Assembly (NCBI GenBank): GCA_021464525.1
Contig: JADRCO010000608.1
Location: 1 to 29,812 of the forward strand
Direction: 5' to 3'
DNA from: Rhizophagus sp. LPA8_4_AMF
Lineage: Eukaryota > Glomeromycota > Glomeromycetes > Glomerales > Glomeraceae
DNA: 29,812 nt
Made by a program: the position numbers and the translations under genes
The notes under the pieces: generated by a model
What the model saw: only the letters and a program-made list of their open reading frames with translations
Databases searched by the model: none
What the model was told of the DNA's origin: nothing
Part shown: positions 1-9,851 of the stretch, in pieces
How the letters are laid out: every line of letters begins with the position of its first letter
How positions within the stretch are numbered: position 1 is the first letter of the stretch

Positions 1-215
1 ATTGTACTTAGGTACTATTAACCTGTATTTGTTATAGACTTTGATTACTACTCTTCAAAAATAAAATAAAATAAATAAAATAATAAAATCTGTATTACAA
101 AATCTAAAATCTTTAAAATGTTCAAATATCTTTCAATCATGGAAAGTATTTAACAAGAATGCAGGGCATTTATAAATTTAATATAAGCATACTTCAACTT
201 TTATTTTATTTTGAA

Positions 216-690
216 ATGCCACATTTTGTAGTTCATGTTGAAGAAGAACGCAAAATACTAATTAGTTCCAGAGTAGTTAAAGAATCTTCTCTTTTTTCAA
301 ATGACAGTCCAACTTTTAATGACCTTTTTAAAAACCTTGTTCAGCCTGAATTTTAGTTACGTGAAGTTCATATGTTTATTGAAAAAGGTGATTCAAAATG
401 GAATTTTGTTCAAGACAGCTTACAAGACGAACTTAATTTACTCACAGCACTTGGGTTTACACATATAAAATTTGTTATACAACCAGAAAATAATTCACAA
501 AGATTACAAAATACAAATGAAGTGAACGTATTTAGCATCAGACTTCTATCAGTTATATTATGCTAAAAAGACTGCGCATTTTAAATGGTTCAGAATAGAG
601 AAATTATACAGTAATAAATATGTATTTCAACTAAACTAGGGAAACGGAAACCGTTGGTGCGTCCGAAGCGTTAGATTTTCCCAATTGTGT
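216..690 (+). pseudogene. decayed gene fragment, unknown family
   Basis: Protein-like sequence opens at the ATG at 216 (MPHFVVHVEEER...). It meets an in-frame TAG at 354-356 and continues in the same frame (LREVHMFIEKGD...) to about 530. Near 530-533 one extra T seems to shift the frame: the direct frame soon stops at 564-566, while the next frame reads on plausibly as LASDFYQLYYAKKTAHFKW... to about 630. One stop plus one frameshift in otherwise gene-like sequence suggests a degraded copy of a gene or repeat-derived ORF. I do not recognise the family. The frame could also open at 159. An alternative is a real gene with very short introns, but I see no convincing splice sites at the breaks. 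Confidence 0.5.
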
Positions 691-1150
691 AAATTAGCGT
701 AATTTTATTAACAACGTAATATTTTAATTTTTTATTCAAATTTGATCATGATTTGCGTTACATCATCATTGTTACCAAATACATAATCAAAAAGGAAAAA
801 CAGGGGTAATTAGAGAGGTGACGTTAGTGGATGGGAAGGAAGGAAAATTTCATGGGTTAACACAAAATCGACTAGTGCAGTACAGTACAGTAGAATGTCC
901 TTCAATAACGTTCCGGACAATTAGCATGATTTAATAAAAACTATCTCGTATGTTTAAAATTGGCCCAACCGGTTAAAACTTAACTAGGGCCCGCATTTAA
1001 TGATAAAATCAATAGAATAGAATAAATAATTATCTACAAAATGTTGAAATAATAATAATATATTGTCTTTTTATCTACCTTATTTCTTATTAAAAAAAAA
1101 AAGAGAAAGGATATTTGAACAAAAAATTAAAAAATTAGAAAGTACAATTT
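691..1150. other. intergenic, no gene seen
   Basis: AT-rich spacer between the pseudogene and the 3' end of the HRI-like kinase. It contains a short palindrome just upstream (ACGGAAACCGT near 644) and a slightly less AT-rich patch around 800-1000 with no coding signal. The part next to 1150 is probably the kinase 3' UTR. Confidence 0.6.
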
Positions 1151-4115
1151 TTAATTATAGATTTTATTACCATAATTTCCCCCGCCACATTCACAATTTT
1201 TTAATTTCTCTTCTAACTCTGCGACTTTATTCTTTAACATTTCATTTTCTTTTGTCATCATATCGAGTCTTTGCGTACTTTGCACAAGTCTATGTTGCAT
1301 TTCTGCGTGCTCACCCTAAGAATTTAATGTTAAGTTAGCATTATTGTTTGATCAAGCAATTTCTAATTTTTATAATTATTGATTAAACGGATAAAAAAAA
1401 AAAAATTATTAATTACATCAATGGGCCCCGCCAACAATTCAAAATCTAGTATTTGTTTAGCATTTGGTCTTTTGTCAGGATCCTCAGCCATCATCCATAA
1501 AATGAATGCAGCTTCTTTAGGAAACCTTTCAACAAACCCTTTCGGCAAAATCCCATTCCTTAAGTCCTTTAAAACCCTAACCCGCTCATGTCCTGTTGAA
1601 AATGGAAAATGAAGTTCAAAGAATATAATGCCTAAAGAATAAATATCAACCTTTTCATTATACGGGCAAGAGGGCTTGGCCAGTTGTTCCGGAGATGCAT
1701 ACTGGAAAATAAACATACTTAATTATTAGAAATCAGTTTTAATATATACGAAAAAAATAACCAAAAAATAAAATTTTATTAAACTACCGTGATTGTGCCC
1801 ACTCCAGTGGTTCTTGATTTTGAATTATAAGATGATGAGACAGAACTACGCTGAGTACCAACGTCAAAACTCCCATTTCCGTCTATAAATTTTAACAAGT
1901 TAGAATTTAAGACATCGTCAATAGGAGAACCGTTCTGAACTCCATCAACTGCTGTTACTAATCCAAAATCACCAATTTTAGGAACTAGACGTTCAACAGC
2001 AAATGATGAAAAATCTGCAGCGACCCAACTATTTCGATTATTAGATCCGTTTTCTGGAATGATGCCCATGAAAATATTTCCCGGTTTTAAGTCACGGTGG
2101 ATCAAACCTTGAGAATGAATATATGCAACACCATGAATAATACCGCGAAACAATTCAATACTGGCATGACGATCAATCGCATTTAATGGATCTTTCTTAG
2201 TGGCCAAAAGATTTGCGTCTCTACGTTTTAAATAATCTCGTAGACTGCTATGGCATAATTGCATTTGGATAAAGAGTATCCAATCACGATTCATATTCAC
2301 CTGTGCAATATTTTCATCACTACTAGAGTTTTCACTTGTTTCGATATCGTAGGAATGATCATGACTTACGGAATGTGAAGATGATGAGTGTAAACCTCCT
2401 ACTGCAGAAATGTCATCTCCCACGAAATCGATTCCACTAAAATCTTCCGATCTTTGTTCATCACTTGAAAATGACATTCTAAAAATATCTGAATCATCTT
2501 GTGAACCATCTTCACACATACTATTATTACTACTCATTGATGATTCACTAGAATTTTTTGAATTTGAATATGACGAAACAGACATTTCTACATCTCGTTG
2601 TTTATTGTTGATATGTTCAAGCCATGAACTATAATAACGAATCACATTTTTATGTTCTAGTCTAGCAAGAAATTTAATTTCACGAAAAATCTAAATATAA
2701 TATTATTAATTTAGTACGATTAAAAATTACTATTTCATAATTATTAGGAAAATAAGAGATTATGTTTTACTTTTTCCTTTTCCTCCGGAATCCTGTCACC
2801 CTGCAACCTAACTTTTTTAATCGCGTATTCAATTCCATCTAATTTATTTTTGGCCTAAAATTAAATATAATATATAAATTAAATGATCTTAGATTTAGGA
2901 AATAATGAATTACTTAGGTGCTTGCCTGCCAAACATTTGCGAACCCTCCTTTACCTAACAACTTCAATTCATTGAAATCATTACTATATCTACTATTTTG
3001 TAAGTCAAGAATATCTTCAAATGAAATATTCTTAAACATTTGTGAATGCTTAGAAAGACTTTCGGGAAATCTAGTTATAATAAAAGCAAAAAACAAAAAA
3101 AAAACAAAATAAAATTAAATTAGACCCTTTTGATTATTTCTAATTGTAATAATCACCTTTAAATTCTTACTCATAAACGATATTCCCATCGGTATTTGTT
3201 GGTTCTGCCGAATCCATAATCATATGAGACTCTTTCATCGATTGTTCTTGTTTTATCGAATTCAGAGCTTGAACGAGTAAATCTTTAAACGCGCGTTGGT
3301 ACGACGATCGTACGGTAGACATTTCGTCAATATACTTCAGGAATTGAGATATATTAAGTATTAAAAGGATCTCTAACTTTCGATTCTATTATATATACAT
3401 TTCCTCCAACACTTTTCCACCAAGGTTTACTAACCTCTTCCTCAATAATTCCCATAGCACTTAAGGTTTTACATATGAGATAGAACGTTTTATGATTTCT
3501 TTCAGGATTCGTATCATATAATAAACAAAAATTCTCTAATAAAGAAACTAATAGCAAACGACCTATTTGAATTAAAATAAATAAATTTTAATTGAAATTC
3601 ACTAATTATTTACGCGAATGATTTAAAATAAAGTTAAAAAATTACTTTGACGTCGTTTGCTTTCTAAAATACTTTCATAGTCAGGATTATAACGTGTTAT
3701 TTGGGTTGGATTTGATGATGATGCTATAACAGTTTCGAGTGGATGTCGATTATTAACTAAAATGAATATTAAAACGCGAATTTTTAAATGATTTTTCTTT
3801 TTTATTCTTGATTTAATAGGAAAAAGGATGAAAAATCTAACCATCAAATTCATCATCTTTTTTAAACGTAAGAACTCCATCAAAATTATCCAAAGATCCT
3901 GGAGTTTGTGGATACTCTTTTGTATTTAAAGGTAATAATTCTTCATTAATAATATTCTCATCCCTCTTCTTTGTTTGCAATATGAAAAAAGCTGACGTAT
4001 CTTCGTTCGAAGAACTTTCTTCAGAACTTGGAGTACTAGCAAAAAATTTGCTTTTGATTCTTGTTTTATTAGATACAACGCCTTTGATGTCTATGGACCG
4101 TATATTTGTAGTCAT
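1151..4115 (-). CDS. HRI-type eIF2-alpha kinase
   Basis: Serine/threonine kinase predicted to phosphorylate eIF2-alpha and shut down translation under stress, presumably in the cytosol. Exons, 5' to 3': 4115-3842, 3756-3646, 3562-3399, 3334-3171, 3070-2926, 2854-2771, 2690-1788, 1701-1417, 1315-1151; total 2295 nt, 764 aa. A TAA lies in frame 12 nt upstream of the ATG, which supports the start. The N-terminal domain carries RLLLVSLLENFCLLYD and YLICKTLSAMGI, matching the region specific to HRI (EIF2AK1; fission yeast Hri1/Hri2). The kinase domain has a Gly loop LGKGGFANVWQ (276-286), AIK Lys299, a Ser-rich insert of about 105 residues (340-449) typical of eIF2-alpha kinases, HRDLKPGN (Asp514), DFG (Asp555) and YASPEQL. 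The last exon encodes a short coiled coil (NEMLKNKVAELEEKL). Intron 5 uses a GC donor. GCN2 and PERK are less likely because no RWD, HisRS or membrane segment is present. Confidence 0.93.
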
Positions 4116-5233
4116 CGAGAAAATTTAGCATGTGTCATGGTACGTTTTATTCCTGTGGTTTTTTGGAAATGTAATAATATAACAAATAAATAAAATAAAG
4201 AAAAATCGAACTTATATTACAATTGATCTAGGTAAATACAAATTTATAAAAAAGAGAAAAAGTTAGTAAATAATAATAATAAATTAAAAAAAAAAAGGAA
4301 AAAAAAGAAAGGTAACTTCCGAAACAAATAAAAGTTGAAAAATATTTATCCACCTTTTTTAAAAAAATAAATAAATGAGGTTTAGCAAATATAAAAAAAA
4401 GGGGAGGGGGATGTTAAAGGAACCAAAAATTATTACTATTATTATTTTTTTATAAAAAAAAAAATTAAGTTTGAAACGACTTTCTATAAAATAAAAACAA
4501 AAGAAAGTCGTTTTTTGGAAATTTGTAGAATATACATCTAACTACCGTCCCCCAAAAAACCTATATAATAAATTGACAAACGAGTCAAATGATTTCACAT
4601 AATTTGGTGAAAGCAAGACAATGGCGCAGATACTTTATTTATTTAGTAATTGCATTAAAAATCTTTGCTTTTGTTGTTTACTATTTAAAAAATATTTATG
4701 ATGCCCCCGTGAACAGGGAATTACTACGGTAATTTTCTTTCGTATGATGACCCGATCGCGTTTTTAATTTTAAAATGACGAAATATAATTTTTTGTTTTT
4801 TTGAATCTTCTAATTATATCCGATTCAACAATGCAAAGCAGTTAAACATTTAACCTTTTTGAGATTAAAATGATAATATAATATTTGGCTAGTAATTAAC
4901 CATAAATATTTCGTTTCTGTTTTAAACCGATTCAATCTATTCAATCTGATTATATATACGCCGTAATTTACGCCTTATCATAAATTACAAAAATTTTTTT
5001 TTTAATTTTTTTTTTTTTATTTGGAAAATATACAAAAACCCAATTTATAAACCCAAAATTTATATACCCAAATTTTTAAACCATTTCGTTTAAAATTATT
5101 TACTACAATAATAATAATAATAATAAATTTATATTATTTCAGAATATCTAAAAGAAAAAAAATTATTAAATATTTTTTTAATAATTAATACTATATAAAA
5201 ATACAATCTAAATAACCTAAAAAAAAAATAATG
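4116..5233. other. intergenic; HRI promoter side
   Basis: About 1.1 kb of A/T-run-rich DNA between two minus-strand kinase genes. The part next to 4115 should hold the HRI-like promoter and 5' UTR; the part next to 5234 is the 3' UTR of the second kinase. It contains a 12-bp hairpin at 4474-4513 and AAT triplet repeats near 5106-5128. No coding signal was seen. Confidence 0.6.
4474..4513. repeat. 12-bp perfect inverted repeat (hairpin)
   Basis: Arms AAACGACTTTCT (4474-4485) and AGAAAGTCGTTT (4502-4513) flank a 16-nt A-rich loop. It lies about 360 bp upstream of the HRI-like start codon. Function unknown; it may be a cruciform, a UTR hairpin or a small element relic. Confidence 0.7.
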
Positions 5234-6668
5234 TTAGTTATTCAAATTATTTCCGAATTCATCATTCATATTTTGCAATTTTGTGGTGGAATTACTGTGA
5301 AAAATGAGAGAAATTTTATTTATTATGAACACACATAAATAATAATAGATTTTTAATATATTTACCTTCCAGGTACTTCTAATCTTTTTTCGGTGTTCCA
5401 TTCAATCATTTCATCATCATCCTGTGACAAAGATTGAGTATATATACTAAGTTCCCGACTTGTATAAATAGCACCAGGATGAATTTCATATTTAGATTCA
5501 AATATCTCATCACTTTTTACGCTTAATTCACCATAATTATCAAATAAGAATAAATCATAAGCAGAAGGACGATTAAACGGATTAGGATCCCAACATTTTC
5601 TTAATATATTAATAAAATTGTCCGGTATCTTATCAATATTTTTTTTAATTTCTGGTCTCAAACCATTACAAATATCAAACATCAACACTTGATCATGAGC
5701 TCGATTTGAAAATGGAGGGATTCCAGATATAAGTTCATACATTAACATTCCTAAACTGTAAATATCGGAAGCTTGAGCATACTCGTTACCTCTTAATACT
5801 TCTGGAGCAATATATGGCATAACTCCATATAAATCATCTCCATGATGGTTATAAGGAGGTCCACATTGTCCTATATCTGTAATTACAATTTTTGATTCTC
5901 TTCCATTAAAATTATTTCTCATTAAAATATTTCCTGCATGTAAATTACAATGAATTAAATCTCTTTTATGAATTGTTAAAAGACCGTGAAGGATATCTTT
6001 TAAAATTGAAATTCTCATAGACCAATCACATTTCGTCGAATTTTGTTTCAAAAATCGACGAATATTTCCATTTGGCATATATTCTAAAACAATTATATAA
6101 TCTCGTGTTTCTGGGTCTTGAGAAATCCCATAACAACGAAGAATCGTTTGTTTATGTACCGATAAAGCGGCGCATTCAACATATGCCGAAACCTTTTATA
6201 AATATACAGAAAAAAATTCGCAGTCTTGATGAATCACAATTGTAATAATTTTTGAAATTCATTTTTTGAAATTTACCTCTTCCAAAAATTTAGTACTATC
6301 TTTTGAACCTTCAAGAATTTTTAAAGCAACTTTACAAGAATCATTTCTTTCCCATTTTTTACTTTTAGAATTCCAATTCCATATAGGACCATCACGCCAG
6401 ATAGCTTCATAAACTTTGGCGAAACCCCCTTGACCAATTTTTTTTATTATATCGAAACCTTCATAAGGCATCCATTGAATAAATTGATCAAAATCCTTTG
6501 CTTTCAATTGAGTTTGTTGTATGAAATAATCGATTTCCTCATTTTCTCCAGTCCAATTTTTAAAATTATTTTCAAATTCCTGTATTTGACATGAATCACA
6601 CCACATAAAAGAATCAAATTTTTGTCCACAGATGCTACAATTGAACTATTAATTGATATATTTATAAA

Positions 6669-6710
<42 letters not shown>

Positions 6711-6846
6711 CATCTAGTTAGTGATTACATAAAAATTTATGATGATTAATCATCAATTAAGACATTTTAAGAAATTTATTCAAATAATAATAAATAAATA
6801 ATAAATAATAAATTAATTATGATGTATCAGTACTTACAAAATCCAT
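5234..6846 (-). CDS. Rhizophagus-family TKL-like kinase, probable pseudokinase
   Basis: Exons 6846-6838 (only MDF), 6645-6277, 6192-5366 and 5294-5234; total 1266 nt, 421 aa. The short N-terminus has a CxxC...CxxC pair (Cys6, Cys9, Cys19, Cys22), probably zinc-binding. Next comes the region seen in the expanded Rhizophagus kinase family (FKNWTGENEEID...), then a kinase domain: Gly loop IGQGGFAKVYEA (about 74), VALK Lys112, YIAPEVLRG, SDIYSLGMLMYEL and a C-terminal CWDPNPFNRPS. The catalytic loop reads IHCNLHAGN: the HRD Asp is Asn209 (codon AAT at 5946-5944), while Asn214 and the DIG Asp232 are kept. Phosphotransfer is therefore doubtful, and it may act as a scaffold or regulator. The last exon was chosen because splicing at 5365/5295 keeps frame and ends in a clean TAA; reading through instead stops at 5364-5362. 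Substrates are unknown. Confidence 0.87.
6670..6708. repeat. 39-bp poly(A) run inside kinase intron 1
   Basis: An uninterrupted run of 39 A on the plus strand. On the coding (minus) strand it is a poly(T) tract about 25 nt before the acceptor at 6646, so it probably serves as the polypyrimidine tract. Length may be unstable or mis-assembled. Confidence 0.9.
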
Positions 6847-7893
6847 TATTCAATATTAATTGTAAAAAGACAGCAAGAGAGGGGGAGAAAAGGTTTTTAA
6901 TATGAACACATGTAATCAAAAATGAACTAAGCTATATTTAAAATTTTGCGAGTAACACTATCCTCCCTTTCAAATACGAAAAATGATGTTAATCTTTGTT
7001 TCATGTACAAAAAGAAAAATGATCACAAATAATTTATTTGTAACAAATGTTACCTGCTACTAGTCATTCATGCAATTTAACTGTTGATCAACACGAAATA
7101 TACTTCATATTTGAAGTGGCGTAGTAAAATTACGTCTATAAATTGAAATTATGACTAATTATTTTTTTTATTTTGATTTTTTTTTGGGAAAAGACGAATT
7201 AAAAAATCTCGGGTTAAAGTATATCTGATAATCTGATATGACAAAAATGACAGAAAAAACATGTTTGTCATGTGACGCGTTCGAAATAATCGCCTTTGTT
7301 TACAATAATGGTAAAAAAAACCAAATGATATTGTTATATTTCATAACACAAATAACGCTAAATACCGTAACATAAATAACACAATCGCAGATAGGTTCGA
7401 AACAATTATGAAATCAATGCTATTATTGACTAATTTTGAAAATTCCTTCGTACATCCTTGCAACATATGGATAATCAAAAATTTTTTGGTTAAACCATTG
7501 TATTCTCAATCTAGTTGGCTCATTAATCGTCATTTATCCTTCATATAGTGACTTACTTTCATTTTTTCCCCCGATTTGTTTTTGTGAATATAAAATGTTT
7601 AAAGATTACACTAAAAGTTTTATCTTTGTGACACATAATTTGAATGTGTGACTCGGGCTGAACCTATATATATATATATATGAAGCATGTAGATGAATTT
7701 CCTAAAAAAAAGACAATAACTACAATATTATTATAAATATACCCTTTTTTTTTCCCTAAAAGTGAAACATTATCTCATTATATAAACAAAACAATCCTAC
7801 CGAATACTTTTTCCCCTTTTCTCATTTTTTTCATTCTACCTATTTTTTTTCGTAAAAAAATCTATTTATTTAATCAAAAAAAATATATAAAAA
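6847..7893. other. divergent intergenic promoter region
   Basis: About 1 kb between divergently transcribed genes (kinase to the left, RNase III to the right), so it should hold both promoters. It contains an ACGCGT (MCB-like) hexamer at 7275-7280, a TA dinucleotide run near 7667-7681 and the T/C-rich tract listed separately. No ORF with coding character was seen. Confidence 0.55.
7741..7893 (+). promoter_or_regulatory. T/C-rich tract upstream of RNase III
   Basis: Strongly pyrimidine-rich plus strand (stretches such as TTTTTCCCCTTTTCTC) ending in an A-rich leader, TATATAAAAAATG, directly at the start codon. CT-rich tracts just upstream of the start are common in fungal core promoters. The transcription start is not determined. 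Confidence 0.45.
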
Positions 7894-8694
7894 ATGTTTG
7901 ACCCTAATATGAGACGTATTCCAGAAAGAAAATTTGAAAATGAGAAGTTACGTACTGAAGCTCTCACACATAAATCCTATGCGCATGAAAATCCCATGTC
8001 CGGATATCATAATGAGAGATTGGAATTCTTAGGAGATGCTGTCATATCATTTGTAGTTGCGGATTATTTGCATGATAGGTTCAAGGAACATAAAGAAGGC
8101 CAACTTTCAACGTTGAGAGCCAAATTGGTCTGTAAACAGACTTTGTCCTATTTTGCTCTACAACTTGGATTAAATGACCATTTAAGGTTAGGTGCAGGTG
8201 CCATTTGCTCTAATGCAAGAAATAATGAAAAAACCTTAGAAGATACTTTCGAAGCTTATATGGGTGCTGTATTTTTGGACACCGGTAAAAATTACGGTGA
8301 GGTGATGAAATTCATGGAGCCCCTATTAACTCCTAAAGTCGATCAACTTATTAAGGAAGGTCTTGCCACCGCTCTCGTTACTTCTCTCCCCAGTGATCCT
8401 AATCGTCCTACATATGGGCCTATAGACTTGTCTCTGGATTTACCTGCTGAATCTGATCCAATTAATAAGCTCCAAACTTGGTCTCAAAGAAGATCTTATG
8501 GTATACCCCAATATAATGAAATAGAAAAAACCGGTTCTGGTCACAATCCTCAATTTACCTTTCAAGTTGTTATTAATGGGAGACCTTATGGTACTGGAAC
8601 AGCTAGGAGTAAAAAGGAAGCTAAAAGACAAGCTGCCATTAATTCACTCAAAGATATCTTGCCATCAAATAATGATGAGGATTCAAAAATGTAG
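7894..8694 (+). CDS. class I (bacterial-type) ribonuclease III
   Basis: Cuts double-stranded RNA; 266 aa encoded in one uninterrupted exon. The RNase III domain (about 1-150) has the signature HNERLEFLGDAV (39-50). Metal and catalytic acids by family alignment are all present: Glu41, Glu44, Asp48, Asp117 and Glu120 (in LEDTFEAYMGAVF). After a linker, a dsRNA-binding domain spans about 188-256 (DPINKLQTW..., ending in SKKEAKRQAAINSL). One RNase III domain plus one dsRBD at this length is the bacterial/class I layout, not Dicer or Drosha. Long fungal forms such as Rnt1 have an extra N-terminal domain, absent here. Lack of introns among intron-dense neighbours and visibly higher GC fit an acquired gene. 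From what I know, class I RNase III genes of apparent cyanobacterial origin have been reported in Rhizophagus irregularis; I infer that this is one of them. Its role could be rRNA processing or RNA silencing. Confidence 0.94.
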   Translation: MFDPNMRRIPERKFENEKLRTEALTHKSYAHENPMSGYHNERLEFLGDAVISFVVADYLHDRFKEHKEGQLSTLRAKLVCKQTLSYFALQLGLNDHLRLGAGAICSNARNNEKTLEDTFEAYMGAVFLDTGKNYGEVMKFMEPLLTPKVDQLIKEGLATALVTSLPSDPNRPTYGPIDLSLDLPAESDPINKLQTWSQRRSYGIPQYNEIEKTGSGHNPQFTFQVVINGRPYGTGTARSKKEAKRQAAINSLKDILPSNNDEDSKM

Positions 8695-8814
8695 ATTATA
8701 CGATAAATTTAAGCCCCTTTATAAGGAGGATCAAAAGATCCTTGAGAAGAAGGGAGTTTTTTTTTTTTTGAAGTTGTCTTTGGAGATATAGAATGGGATG
8801 TTGGGGTGGTGTTT

Positions 8815-8860
8815 AATTACAATTTTTTGTTGAATCCTTTTTAATAATTCCTTCCAAATA

Positions 8861-8891
<31 letters not shown>

Positions 8892-8993
8892 TATATACAA
8901 GGTAAGGAAATTTTGGGGTTTAACACAATGTATATTATATATATATATATTTGGAAGGAAATTTATTTATGAATTTGCGAAAAAATTGTAATT
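8815..8993. repeat. long imperfect inverted repeat after RNase III
   Basis: The left arm starts AATTACAATTTTTT (8815) and runs through CCTTCCAAATATAT into an AT tract. The right arm ends with the reverse complement, ATATATTTGGAAGG (about 8945-8958) through AAAAAATTGTAATT (8993). Arms are about 60 nt, near-perfect at both ends with a few mismatches and different AT-run lengths. The loop includes GGTAAGGAAATTTTGGGG. It begins about 120 nt after the stop codon, so it is probably transcribed in the 3' UTR and could fold into a long hairpin. A MITE-like element is the alternative; no clear target-site duplication was seen. Confidence 0.75.
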
Positions 8994-9851
8994 TGGAGTT
9001 AAGCAAAAAAAAAAAAAAAATGAAATGCTTTTTTTTAATTAAAAAAAAAAATATTTTTAAAGGCATTATAAGTTAAATATTATGATAAGAGATTTTTTTA
9101 CTTAAAAATATAAGAAAAGTTCAAATTATGATTTTTAAAAAATTTTAAGCTTTTTTTTTTAAGAGGTTTTCAATTTATGTCTTATCGTCTCCGTTTTCCT
9201 CTGCATACTTTGCATACATAGCCTACATACATATGTGTGTATTTTATTTTTTGATTTTGTATACATTAATACATTATTAACTTTTAACCGAAAAATAAAG
9301 ACAAAGAAATAATAAATTTAAATGTACGATGATTATTGTTCCGAGCATATTGTTATTCCGATTAATTATTATTCCGAGCATATAGACATTTAACTATTAT
9401 TTCGAGTATATAAGCATTAATTATTATTCCGAGCATATAAGCATTAATTATTATTCCGAGCATATAAGCATAACAAATATTCATCACTACGTATAAAAAA
9501 TCAGTTATAATGATCTTAAATCTAGGGATCAAATACCGATTAATAATGCGAATTTACTGCGCTGGTCTAGATTAAAAAAAAAAAAAGGTTTATTTATTCT
9601 TAAAAAAGATTGAAAACCTAACCAAATAAAATCATTACATTTTTCTTTGTGTCGGAATGGTATATAATTGTATAAGGTTAAATTCACATTGTGAAACATT
9701 TTTGTGCTGATAAGAAAAAAAACCTGTAAAGAACCTGTTCATATAATGTCGGATTTAGTAATAATCAATCTTTTAAATCAAAAAGTTATTTAATCACTCC
9801 CGCGCGCTACTTTACAATAAAAATTAACGCGAATTTTTTTCAATTTGAAAT
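8994..9851. other. intergenic, no gene seen
   Basis: AT-rich spacer holding the downstream flank of RNase III and the promoter side of the large GTPase. It contains A/T runs, a minisatellite (9341-9475) and a short GC-rich spot (CCCGCGCGC near 9798) shortly before the GTPase start. No coding signal was found. Confidence 0.6.
9328..9475. repeat. minisatellite, about 27-bp unit, 5 copies
   Basis: The unit is roughly TTATTCCGAGCATATAAG plus ATTAATTA. The CCGAG (or TCGAG) core recurs at 9341, 9374, 9402, 9429 and 9456, spaced 33, 28, 27 and 27 bp. The last two copies are nearly identical and the first is the most diverged, suggesting growth by slippage or unequal exchange at the right side. Confidence 0.85.

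Noticed and set aside
7391-7402. GGTTCGAAAC resembling a tRNA B box
   Set aside because: No matching A box, acceptor stem or anticodon arm can be folded around it.
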